64,000 nt of DNA from Spirosoma foliorum (GTDB taxonomy: Bacteria > Bacteroidota > Bacteroidia > Cytophagales > Spirosomataceae). Within the stretch, counting starts at the first letter, position 1. Each line of letters opens with the position of its first letter. The stretch is taken from the NCBI RefSeq assembly GCF_014117325.1, contig NZ_CP059732.1, forward strand, positions 8,259,501 to 8,323,500, in the 5' to 3' direction. Below the pieces are notes generated by a model that worked only from the letters and a program-made list of their open reading frames with translations, was not told where the DNA came from and searched no databases. A program made the position numbers and the translations under genes. Of the stretch, positions 17,950 to 25,882 are shown piece by piece.

Positions 17950-19348
17950 ATGAGTGATGTAACGATGATTGAGTTGTTTGCAATCACTGCCAATTCAAAT
18001 GCCCTGCAATGGGAGTTAAATTGGCTGGAGGCCGTGATTTCGACTCGTTTTGAACTTTACTTCAATCAGGAAAGCCCCTATGGTTCTATTGAAGAGATTG
18101 ATGAACCTAATTTAACCGATAATCAGTCGGCCTATGCGCAGTTAGTTCGCGAGCATAGCCTTGGCAATTATGAGCGGTTAATGCTGATTATGGCACTTGC
18201 CCCGCATATTCGGCCGCAAGTGCTCGACTTTTTTTTTCACCCGAAATCTTACGTACGATCGGGCATTTACGGAATTTGGTGGGATTCGCGACAATACTCG
18301 GGGTGGTTTTTTACCGACGGTCGAGACAATTTTATTTCTGGTAGCCGGTTCTGACCTGACACGCCGTATCCGGTTACAGACCTATTTATTTCATGATTCA
18401 CTGCTTGTACAGTTGAACATTATCCAGGTAAACCCCGCGGGCCCTAATGAACCTAGTACCTGTGGAGCGCTGACTATATCTGACGAATACCGGGCCTTGC
18501 TTACAACGGGCGAAAGCAACCGTCCTGATTTTAGTGCTGATTTTCCGGCCAGCCGCGTAACCACCACGCTAGAGTGGGATGATCTGGTTCTCGACTATCA
18601 GATTATGGAGGAAGTGAAAGAGATAAAAACCTGGATTGATAATTCGGACACAATTTTAAAAAACGCCCAGCTAAAAAAATACCTCAAACCCGGTTATCGC
18701 GCGTTGTTCTATGGCCCACCCGGTACGGGAAAAACGCTAACAGCTAGCTTGTTAGGGAAATCGACAGGTCTGGATGTGTATCGAATTGACCTATCCATGA
18801 TTGTGTCTAAATACATTGGTGAAACGGAGAAAAACCTGGGGCGGGTGTTCGATTTAGCGGAGCGCCGGCGCTGGATTCTGTTTTTTGATGAGGCCGATGC
18901 CCTGTTTGGTAAACGGACCGAAACAACGTCGTCTAACGATCGGCACGCCAATCAGGAAGTGGCTTTTCTGCTGCAACGGATGGAAAACTTTCCGGGTGTA
19001 ATTGTTCTGGCAACCAACCTGAAAGATAACATCGACGAAGCTTTTGCCCGGCGCTTTCAGTCCATGATTTATTTCCCCGCACCCAACGCATCGAAACGCG
19101 CCAATTTGTGGCGACAGGCGTTTAAGGATTCAGTTGACGTTGATCCAAGTATTGACTTTGACAAGCTAGGTGAGCGCTTTGCGGTTACAGGTGCCATTAT
19201 CATGAATGTTTTACGAGCCTGTGTAATGATTAACATTAATCGGCAACGGCCAATTACTTCCGATGATATTATATCAAGCTTGCAACGTGAATTTCATAAA
19301 GAAGGAAAAACACTGGAAGAAATTGGAAAAAAGACATTCAGAAATTAA
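17950..19348 (+). pseudogene. AAA+ ATPase of contractile-injection-system type, frame broken at a T9 run
   Basis: Two overlapping frames (17950-18354 and the one ending at 19348) encode one protein. Removing one T from the nine at 18229-18237 joins LMLIMALAPHIRPQVLDFFF to TRNLTYDRAFTEFGGI and gives about 465 residues. Walker A GPPGTGKT lies at about 255-262 of the restored protein, Walker B WILFFDEADALFG at about 309-321, and the arginine-finger region is FARRFQSMIYFP. The N-terminal domain and the phrases GGFLPTVETILFLVAG and LVLDYQIMEEVKEI are those of the Afp15-like ATPase of extracellular contractile injection systems. There the ATPase helps particle assembly or cargo loading. The gene could be inactive, phase-variable, rescued by transcriptional slippage, or carry a sequencing error. 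Confidence 0.75.
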
Positions 19349-19400
19349 TAACTATTGAAGCTGTTTGAAACTTTCTTATTTTAGGTGAATTTGAATCGTT

Positions 19401-19438
19401 TTTTTTGTCATTCCGACTTTAGTAGGAATGACAAAAAA
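19401..19438 (+). terminator. intrinsic terminator after the T6SS accessory genes
   Basis: A perfect 14-base-pair stem (TTTTTTGTCATTCC at 19401-19414, paired with 19425-19438) has a ten-base loop and A/T-rich ends on both sides. It lies about 50 bases after the ATPase stop and probably ends the long T6SS transcript. Confidence 0.65.
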
Positions 19439-19528
19439 GAGTCTCATATTTTCTTATCAAAAAAAGTTTAACTGGTCAACAAAAAAGTAATGATTTAATT
19501 AATTCCCAACCACTTAAATTATATACGT

Positions 19529-19813
19529 ATGGATTCTATAAGAGATCGGGTCTACCAGAGGTATAATAATAACCCTCAACAAATGGCCAGAGATGGAATG
19601 ACGGGCTATTTTGCGGCAACTGGTTTCCTGCTTAATCGCGGGGCTAGGGCTGCAGGTTTAACGAGGGCTGACATGCCAGCCAGAAGCTTTTCTGCTTTTA
19701 GGAGACAGATGGGATGGGGCATGTTACGAACACCTCTAGGGCGTATGACGATGCTAGCCGGTGCTGCGACTGTAGGTACAAGATGGGCTATCGGTCAGGC
19801 CACTGGTGAATAA
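19529..19813 (+). CDS. orphan small protein (94 residues)
   Basis: No family was recognised. The protein is basic and has a weakly hydrophobic centre (GMTGYFAATGFLLNRGARAAGL). A second Gly/Ala-rich segment near the C-terminus (TMLAGAATVGTRWAIGQATG) could be membrane-interacting. It sits between the T6SS terminator and an IS110 element, with its own hairpin terminator just downstream. A cargo, immunity or prophage-derived role is possible but unproven. Confidence 0.45.
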   Translation: MDSIRDRVYQRYNNNPQQMARDGMTGYFAATGFLLNRGARAAGLTRADMPARSFSAFRRQMGWGMLRTPLGRMTMLAGAATVGTRWAIGQATGE

Positions 19814-19865
19814 TAATGACTATCCTTTAACTGAGGTTTAACGTAGCTGGTAGAATTAAAATTGG

Positions 19866-19910
19866 GTATCGCCAAATGGATTATTTTTCAGGAAAACTAT
19901 TTGGCGATAC
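19866..19910 (+). terminator. hairpin terminator after the 94-residue orphan gene
   Basis: A perfect 12-base-pair stem (GTATCGCCAAAT paired with ATTTGGCGATAC) surrounds a 21-base loop and is followed by TTCTATTTTATT. It lies 50 bases after the gene stop, just outside the IS110 left end. Confidence 0.55.
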
Positions 19911-19924
19911 TTCTATTTTATTGG

Positions 19925-19941
19925 GAACCTGTTTAAACTTT
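19925..19941 (+). repeat. left inverted repeat of the IS110 element
   Basis: GAACCTGTTTAAACTTT, the exact reverse complement of 21233-21249. It contains the palindrome GTTTAAAC. Confidence 0.7.
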
Positions 19942-20020
19942 CTGTAGCCGAGTCATAATTGGAGTTTTTGTCATCCCTCCTGCGTCGGGATTGTAAGTTT
20001 GCTCTGAACAAATAATCTTT

Positions 20021-20134
20021 GGTTCTCCAGGTCATACCTACGTCGGGATGGTCTAAAAGACCGGTTGTCATGATCGGTAGCCTGGAGAGCCAATCTCATG
20101 GAACCCGGACAGTTCAGTGGGCATATAGCCCGTT
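20021..20134 (+). ncRNA. candidate IS110 bridge RNA (structured core)
   Basis: The noncoding left end of the element folds into a long stem: 20021-20032 (GGTTCTCCAGGT) pairs with 20080-20091 (GCCTGGAGAGCC), allowing G-U pairs. Inside it is a perfect hairpin GGTCT-AAA-AGACC (20050-20062). A second hairpin GGGC-ATAT-AGCCC lies near 20123-20134. Two looped domains upstream of the transposase are what is expected of the RNA that pairs with target and donor DNA in IS110 transposition. Exact ends and guide bases were not derived. Confidence 0.45.
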
Positions 20135-20185
20135 TCACAATGATGTCGAGAGCATGAGTAGTATCCCGCTTTTTTCGTTTTTAGC

Positions 20186-21187
20186 ATGAACCAACCAGCT
20201 ATCTATTACGGGGTTGATGTCAGTAAAGAGACCTTACACATCAGCTACCAAATCGGAATCGATGCCAATGGGCAACCCCAATGGGCCTATCAAACCCTGC
20301 CCAACCAAGCGGACTCCATTGAGCAATGGGCTGCTGAACTGCCCGCCAATAGCCACCTCATTTTCGAGCATACAGGTACCTATTCGGCTCGATTAGCTTG
20401 GGTATTAGCCCTGCAAAATCGCCCCTTTAGCCTCCTTACGCCCAACCAAAGCAAAGGCTTTGCCGCCACTCTGAAGTCTATCAGCAAGACCGACCGGAGC
20501 GATGCGGCACTATTGGCGCGCTACGGACAAGTCTTTCAGCCCCAGCCTTCGCAACTGGCCGATGAGTCTCTACATCAGCTTCGCCAACAGCACAAACACC
20601 TCAACGACCTGCGAATCAGTCAGCAAGCGGTGGCTAATCAGCTTCATGCGCTGTCGTTCGACCCCCGGGCCAGTCAGAAAGTCAAGGCTAGCCTGCTGGT
20701 TCTCCAACAGAGCTACCTGACTCAGATTGCGCTCTTTGAAGAGGAACTGGATCAGCTGAGTCAACAGGAGTTGCAGGCCATTTCGGAGCGGATGCAGCGG
20801 GTCAAGGGGATTGGGCCGGCTTCCTCTCAAGCCTTGTGCACGGCCACCAATGGGCTGGCTGGATTCGAGTCAGCCAAAGCGGTAGCTAAGTTCGTGGGCA
20901 TTGCCCCCAGTCAAACTCAATCGGGCAGTTCGGTTCGTCGGCGTGGTCGGATGGCCCGCACGGGTTTAGGGTATGTACGGGGCCTTTTATACATGGCAGC
21001 TCGTTCGGCCCGTAAATACAATTTGGGCTGTAAAGCGCTTTATGATCGGCTACGGGCCAAGGGTAAATGCCACAAAGTGGCGATGGTGGCGGTGATGAAT
21101 AAGTTGTTGCATCAGGTGTTTGTGGTGGTGAAGAAGAATATTGAATTCGTCAATGGGTTCAGCCTATCCAAACAAAATTTGGCTTAA
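20186..21187 (+). CDS. IS110-family transposase (recombinase)
   Basis: The 333-residue protein carries the RuvC-like DEDD domain of IS110 recombinases. Visible candidates are D11 (GVDVSKETL), E61 (FEHTGTYS), D103 and D106 (KTDRSDAALLARYG). A central coiled region is followed by the C-terminal Tnp domain with RVKGIGPASSQAL and FVGIAPSQTQSGSS. The catalytic serine is probably one of the serines in that run. No frameshift or truncation is seen, so the enzyme looks intact. It works with a structured RNA from the element itself. Confidence 0.88.
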   Translation: MNQPAIYYGVDVSKETLHISYQIGIDANGQPQWAYQTLPNQADSIEQWAAELPANSHLIFEHTGTYSARLAWVLALQNRPFSLLTPNQSKGFAATLKSISKTDRSDAALLARYGQVFQPQPSQLADESLHQLRQQHKHLNDLRISQQAVANQLHALSFDPRASQKVKASLLVLQQSYLTQIALFEEELDQLSQQELQAISERMQRVKGIGPASSQALCTATNGLAGFESAKAVAKFVGIAPSQTQSGSSVRRRGRMARTGLGYVRGLLYMAARSARKYNLGCKALYDRLRAKGKCHKVAMVAVMNKLLHQVFVVVKKNIEFVNGFSLSKQNLA

Positions 21188-21232
21188 AACTTGTTTTTTG
21201 ACACAGTTCATGACAAAAACGCTGTTAAGTCA

Positions 21233-21249
21233 AAAGTTTAAACAGGTTC
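21233..21249 (+). repeat. right inverted repeat of the IS110 element
   Basis: AAAGTTTAAACAGGTTC, the exact reverse complement of 19925-19941. It lies about 45 bases after the transposase stop. Confidence 0.7.
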
Positions 21250-21305
21250 TGGCTATAAAAAATAAAGAAATACACATCAACAAATTATCTACATTATAGT
21301 CAAAA

Positions 21306-21330
21306 TAGGGATTTCCCATTAAAATCCCTA
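21306..21330. terminator. short hairpin upstream of the 403-residue orphan gene
   Basis: A 9-base-pair stem (TAGGGATTT with AAATCCCTA) and a seven-base loop lie 70 bases before the next start. It may be an old terminator or part of the flank into which the IS element inserted. Confidence 0.35.
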
Positions 21331-21399
21331 GCCATATTTACTTACTAAACTAATGGGCAATCTTCTTGTACATCTACCTGTATAATTCAAATACAACAG

Positions 21400-22611
21400 A
21401 TGCCACATACAAATAAGAATCTTGATAAATGGGTTACCCGAAAAAAAAGCGGTATTCCTTCTGCAGGTAGTCGGGCAACGGCCCAAATTCCCGCTGTAAA
21501 GCGCAAACATGCTTTCGCGAGAGGCTATCAACAACGGCTCATTTTACATGCAACAAAAGTAAAAGGTCGTCCAACAATAGGGCTGCCTGCCGTATACGGC
21601 CGTTGGGGGCGTAATCAAATTAGCTCTACCAAGACACTGGACAAAAAAAAATACCGGATGAATCAGATTCAGCACCGGGCAAACTTTGGCGGTACTGGAC
21701 TCGATGAAATGGTCAGTACGGCAACTGTTGGTAAGATTGTTCAGCACATGAAAGATAATAGGCGATCGCTCGAAGACATTAAAAATGTAACGGATTTATT
21801 GTCAAGAGAGCGTGAAGAAGTTCGTTATCTCCTCTGGACAACCAACGAACAAAAGAGGCCGCTCAGTGGGCACCCTGGAGCGCTTAGTCAAGACCAGGGG
21901 GATATGCGCCGTGGACTAACGGGTGATCATGGGACTAAAGACAGATTACGGGGCAAGTGGGTATTGAATCAATACAATTCAAAAGCTGGAACTGAAGAAG
22001 ATAGGCTGACCGATACCAGTATCATGGCGAATATCATGACCAATCAGCTATTCAGCGAGCCCTTTGCTCAACTTGATACGGTTTCGCCAACTGGCAGTAC
22101 ACAAGTGGGCTATCACCCTGTGCATGGATCAATTTATAAATCTAAAGGAGGAATAAAAACCAAAACTCTTGCTTTCAGGAAGGCGGCAATCGACACGCAT
22201 AATTCGCGCGAACGCCGGAAGTGGGCTACTGCCGAACGGTTAATCAATCGAGGTTATAAAGACCTGGTTCATCCAGCTATGTACAAATGGATTGAAGCAG
22301 GCAAAGGATGGTCTCAGGGGCTGTCTATGTATATGGAGAGTGTAAAAGGGGAGCAGAATAAAGATACTGGAGCAACATCGTCAACAGCTTATTTGCCTGT
22401 AAAAGACGGTGATATGTTCACCCTGAGTCAATGGAACGATAGAGCCAGGAAGGGACTTATGGGTCTGGCAGTTGGTAGTCCAAGGCCATTAATGCGCCGG
22501 GCTTCGCCGATTAGCCTTATTACCCCTCGTACTTACAAACAGCAACTGCTTACAGCTTACTTTAGGCACGCTCAACTAAAAACGCCCCCTAATGTTAATC
22601 CGAATCTTTGA
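21400..22611 (+). CDS. orphan basic protein (403 residues), candidate secreted cargo
   Basis: No family was recognised. The N-terminal 90 residues are strongly basic (WVTRKKSGIPSAGSRATAQI, HAFARGYQQRLILHATKVKG). The middle has a helical stretch (MVSTATVGKIVQHMKDNRRS, LSREREEVRYLLWTTNEQK). A charged C-terminal half includes YKDLVHPAMYKWIEAGKGWS. There is no signal peptide and no membrane helix. It lies downstream of the injection-system ATPase, where injection systems usually keep effectors, but an IS110 element separates the two. A cargo role is a guess from position and composition. Confidence 0.5.
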   Translation: MPHTNKNLDKWVTRKKSGIPSAGSRATAQIPAVKRKHAFARGYQQRLILHATKVKGRPTIGLPAVYGRWGRNQISSTKTLDKKKYRMNQIQHRANFGGTGLDEMVSTATVGKIVQHMKDNRRSLEDIKNVTDLLSREREEVRYLLWTTNEQKRPLSGHPGALSQDQGDMRRGLTGDHGTKDRLRGKWVLNQYNSKAGTEEDRLTDTSIMANIMTNQLFSEPFAQLDTVSPTGSTQVGYHPVHGSIYKSKGGIKTKTLAFRKAAIDTHNSRERRKWATAERLINRGYKDLVHPAMYKWIEAGKGWSQGLSMYMESVKGEQNKDTGATSSTAYLPVKDGDMFTLSQWNDRARKGLMGLAVGSPRPLMRRASPISLITPRTYKQQLLTAYFRHAQLKTPPNVNPNL

Positions 22612-22620
22612 GCTTTATGT

Positions 22621-22650
22621 CAATTCGGTTATAAATCCATAGCCGAATTG
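22621..22650 (+). terminator. hairpin after the 403-residue orphan gene
   Basis: An 8-base-pair stem (CAATTCGG with CCGAATTG) and a 14-base loop lie ten bases after the stop and are followed by TCTCCTTTG. The remaining gap to the next gene shows nothing else. Confidence 0.45.
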
Positions 22651-22728
22651 TCTCCTTTGTTGCCTGATTTAAAAATGGAGCCGATTTAGTTAACTGACCT
22701 GGGTGATTCTGGCTTATATTTGGTGTTG

Positions 22729-23478
22729 ATGAACGTCCAATCGTCCCTGCCTGCTCCGCACCCTGCCAAAGATGATCTACTGGCTCAGATTCGGGCGTTA
22801 GAGGCTCAAATTGCGCTGTTGGAGGAAGAGAAAGCAGCCTGTCAATACCAGATTGACCGATATTATCGCCTGTTCCGGCTCCAACTCGGCGACCTGCTTA
22901 CACAGACCGTTGAACTTCAATTGACATTATCACTCCGAAAAGCAGCTCAGACTGGCCGACGGAGTGATGCCGAAACAGCGAAAGCCTGGCAAGATACGTT
23001 TGAGAAAACCAATCGGGCCGTGCGGGAGGCCGTTGCCCACCAGCCTACTGACTTCGACGAGATTGCAGAACGGGAAATCCGACGACTCTATCGGCAAGCC
23101 GTTATGCTGGCCCACCCCGATCGGCATGTCAATGATCCCGATCGCATGGCGCAGGCAACAACCTATATGGCTCGGCTCAACGACGCCTATCAGCGTCGGG
23201 ACCTCACAACCGTCCGTCAGTTGGTGCAGGACCTCAACGATGGATTGCTCTTCATAACCAGGCCTGAAACGAACCTCGATCTGGAGGCATTACGCGAATG
23301 GCATCAACGGCTTGTGGGTCGTCAGGCAGGGTTGCAAACCGAAGTCAATCATCTGAAAGCGACCGAAGCTTATCAATGCATCGCCAACGACATTGACTTA
23401 ATCGCTCATTTTGCCAACCTGCGGGAACAGATGCAGCAACAGCTAGTCCATCTGCAACACCAATTCCAATCGTCATAA
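22729..23478 (+). CDS. J-domain-like (DnaJ) protein with N-terminal coiled coil
   Basis: A 249-residue protein starting at ATG 22729 (a TTG nine bases upstream is possible). Residues about 17-45 form a coiled coil (LAQIRALEAQIALLEEEK). Residues about 112-170 match a J domain: LYRQAVMLAHPDRHVNDPDR carries the HPD triad (129-131), followed by the helix IV-type run ARLNDAYQRRDL. The tail is a second coiled coil (LREQMQQQLVHLQHQF). A J domain recruits an Hsp70. The vWA gene starts 17 bases downstream, so the two are probably co-transcribed and may act together. Confidence 0.7.
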   Translation: MNVQSSLPAPHPAKDDLLAQIRALEAQIALLEEEKAACQYQIDRYYRLFRLQLGDLLTQTVELQLTLSLRKAAQTGRRSDAETAKAWQDTFEKTNRAVREAVAHQPTDFDEIAEREIRRLYRQAVMLAHPDRHVNDPDRMAQATTYMARLNDAYQRRDLTTVRQLVQDLNDGLLFITRPETNLDLEALREWHQRLVGRQAGLQTEVNHLKATEAYQCIANDIDLIAHFANLREQMQQQLVHLQHQFQSS

Positions 23479-23494
23479 CCACCAATTCAGTATT

Positions 23495-24490
23495 ATGTCT
23501 GAACTACAGCCCCTACCGTCTTACGCCTTGTCGGCTGCCGATTTACAAAAAACGGTACAGGAGTTGCTGCAACGACCTATCAAAGAGCGACCTTATTCGG
23601 CTCAGATCATGCGCCAGACGCCCACGGCGTTTATTTTCCTGATTGATCAGTCGGGGTCAATGGATGAGCAAACGATCTATCGGGGGCAATCGCTTTCCAA
23701 GGCCGCAGCGGTAGCTCAGATCATTAATCAGACGTTGCTGGAATTAGTCCTGCGTTGCCAGAAAGGCGACGAGATCCGCCATTACTACGATATTGCGCTG
23801 ATTGGCTACGGCGGTTACAGCGATGACAAAGCAAATCTGCTCTGGTCGGGAGATATGGCCGGGAAAACGTTTCTCTCGCCCGCCGAACTAGCGGCAGCCA
23901 CCATTCGGGTAGAGGAGATTGCCACCGAGCGAACCATCCGGGGAAGAACCTTCTCCGTTACAGAGAAGCGGCCCGTTTGGCTGAATCCGGTTCACCGGCA
24001 TCGGACGCCGATGAAAAGCGCCATCTGCCTGGCCGAGTCACTTATACAGCAATGGCTGGCGGCCCAAAATGGCAAAGACGTTTACCCGCCCACGGTCATC
24101 AATATTACCGATGGCGTAGCAACGGATGCAACGCCTGACGAACTACTGGCCAGCTGCGACCGGCTGAAGAGCCTTCATACGATGGACGGGCATGTGTTAC
24201 TGATGAATATTCACGTGTCGGACGAGCAGGGTAAAACCATTTTGTTCCCCTCCAAAGCCGCCGAATTGGGAACCGATCAATACGCGCGGTTACTCTACGA
24301 TATGTCGAGTGAGATGCCCGCTCCGTACCATACCGACATTGCCAGTCTATTTGGACTCGATCAGCGAACAACCTACGTGGGCATGTGCAGCAACGCCGAT
24401 ATGAACGTGCTGGTCAAATTCATGAACATCGGCACACCTACCCAGCATAACCAGCGATTCGCAGCCAACCTCCAGGCAAACGGAATTTAG
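23495..24490 (+). CDS. von Willebrand A domain protein (TerY-like)
   Basis: The 331-residue protein carries a vWA domain from about residue 43: AFIFLIDQSGSMDEQ has the intact metal-site motif DxSGS (51-55), with later conserved segments TPMKSAICLAESLIQQWL and PPTVINITDGVATDATPDE. There is no signal peptide, so it is likely cytoplasmic, like TerY. TerY-type vWA proteins often partner with a PP2C phosphatase and a protein kinase. Such a pair is encoded about 16 kb away at 40660-43425. It follows the J-domain gene closely, and a long inverted repeat lies downstream. Confidence 0.72.
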   Translation: MSELQPLPSYALSAADLQKTVQELLQRPIKERPYSAQIMRQTPTAFIFLIDQSGSMDEQTIYRGQSLSKAAAVAQIINQTLLELVLRCQKGDEIRHYYDIALIGYGGYSDDKANLLWSGDMAGKTFLSPAELAAATIRVEEIATERTIRGRTFSVTEKRPVWLNPVHRHRTPMKSAICLAESLIQQWLAAQNGKDVYPPTVINITDGVATDATPDELLASCDRLKSLHTMDGHVLLMNIHVSDEQGKTILFPSKAAELGTDQYARLLYDMSSEMPAPYHTDIASLFGLDQRTTYVGMCSNADMNVLVKFMNIGTPTQHNQRFAANLQANGI

Positions 24491-24583
24491 GTAAGGTTTT
24501 TCATTTACTTACCTTTTTGACAACGGCTAACCAGCCCTGTAAGGGCGTCCTGTCAATAGATCGTGTCGCTTAGTAAGAGCCTG

Positions 24584-24637
24584 AAGCGCCGTAGGTGCGA
24601 CCTAATTCTTGGTATATAGGTCGCACCTACGGCGCTT
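24584..24637. terminator. perfect 21-base inverted repeat between convergent genes
   Basis: AAGCGCCGTAGGTGCGACCTA at 24584-24604 is the exact complement of 24617-24637, with a 12-base loop. It lies between the vWA gene and the convergent giant-protein gene and probably serves as a bidirectional terminator. The arms lack T-tracts, so a dispersed palindromic element is possible. No gene was found in 24491-24767. Confidence 0.5.
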
Positions 24638-25630
24638 GGGGTTATGCCCAATCTACTATTTTCTATTAACAGGTCACTCCTGACGGAGTTTCAGATAGAC
24701 CGAGGATACGGGCGATTCCATGTGTTTTAAAATCTATATGATCACCTAGAAATCAGCATCTCCGCTCTTACAATTTAAGGATTTTGCGGACAGTTGAGCG
24801 GTCGCCGATGGTAATGTGTAACAAATACGTACCCGCAGGCTCCTTGTTCAAGTCTAACTGGGTCTGGCGTTTTTTAGTCGTTACCTGCTCGAAAATAGCT
24901 CCGTTAGGCCCTACCAATTGCAACTGGGCAGCTTCCTTCTGAAGCGATAAATCAATATCAACCGTTACGGTACCATCCGTCGGAACGGGATATACTTTCA
25001 CCGAATTGCTCAACAAATCCTCTTCTGCCGTTAACACATCGACACGAACCCGTACCGTATCAACGCCTTCTATCTTGCCGGAGCCACACCCGTTAGATAC
25101 CGTCAGTAGCTTATAGGTAGTTGTCGTATTGGGCGTAACGGTCGCCGAAAACACATTCGAATTTGTACCAAATGCGGCAACCTGCGTGCCATTCGAATAA
25201 GTTACCGTCCAGGGTGCCTCGCCAGTCAACGCGAAATTGAGTTCAACGCTTTGTCCGTTAAAAATGACATTACTGCTGGCACTTATCGACGCAGTTGGGG
25301 CAGCTCTCACCGTAAGTAAGGTTGGGCTCCGTGTTCCCAGAATCGGATAGGGCGCGTTTAAGGCAATTACCCGAACATAGTACTGACCGGAAGCAAACGT
25401 ACCCGGAATACTGGTGCTAATGCCACCACTTTGAACAACGCCATTACCAATGGGAGTGTATTTTCGGGAGGCTGAATCGCCAACGGCACTCGCAATTTCG
25501 ACGGTGAAGGCATTTCCGGATACGAACTCACCCGTAGTTGAAAACGGTACCACAAACGATGTGTTGGTACAGACTACGGATGTCGACAGCGCATTGGTAG
25601 CAATGGTAGGTACTTTGACGGTTACCGCAG

Positions 25631-25638
25631 CCCCCCCC
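25631..25638 (-). other. C8 homopolymer at the frameshift of the giant protein
   Basis: Eight C on the plus strand (eight G in the coding sense). Seven would keep the frame open into the T9SS sorting tail. Runs of this length are prone to replication slippage and also to sequencing error. Confidence 0.6.
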
Positions 25639-25882
25639 TGTTACTGTGCCATTCCCACAGGCATTCGCGACACCCGTTACGGCATAGGTTGTGCTGGTGG
25701 CCGGCGTAACAGAAATTTTACGGACGGTTGCCTCCCCATTTGGGGCTGTTTCTGCCGTTCCGTTGGTTCCATCGGAAAGCGTATAGCTATAAGGCCCTAC
25801 GCCTGATAGCGTCAGAGTGAGTACCGCTGAATTACCCAGATAAATAGACGAAGTACCTTCCAGTTTAGCCGCCGACGCTGAA

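Larger units (their letters stand above)
19925..21249 (+). mobile_element. IS110-family insertion sequence with 17-base inverted ends
   Basis: The span runs from GAACCTGTTTAAACTTT to its exact reverse complement, about 1.3 kb around a single IS110-type transposase. There are 244 noncoding bases before the transposase and about 45 after it, the layout of the IS110 subgroup, whose bridge RNA lies upstream. A second inverted pair (GTTTTTGTCAT at 19964-19974 and its complement at 21210-21220) lies inside the first. No flanking direct repeat was identified. The boundaries are inferred from these repeats, so the true recombination core may differ by a few bases. Confidence 0.65.

Noticed and set aside
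1..19348. Whole region as an extracellular injection system rather than a T6SS
   Set aside because: TssO, TssP, TssR, ClpV and Hcp-type tube genes are present, and no eCIS-type multiple sheath or LysM hub genes were found. Only the ATPase is injection-system-like.
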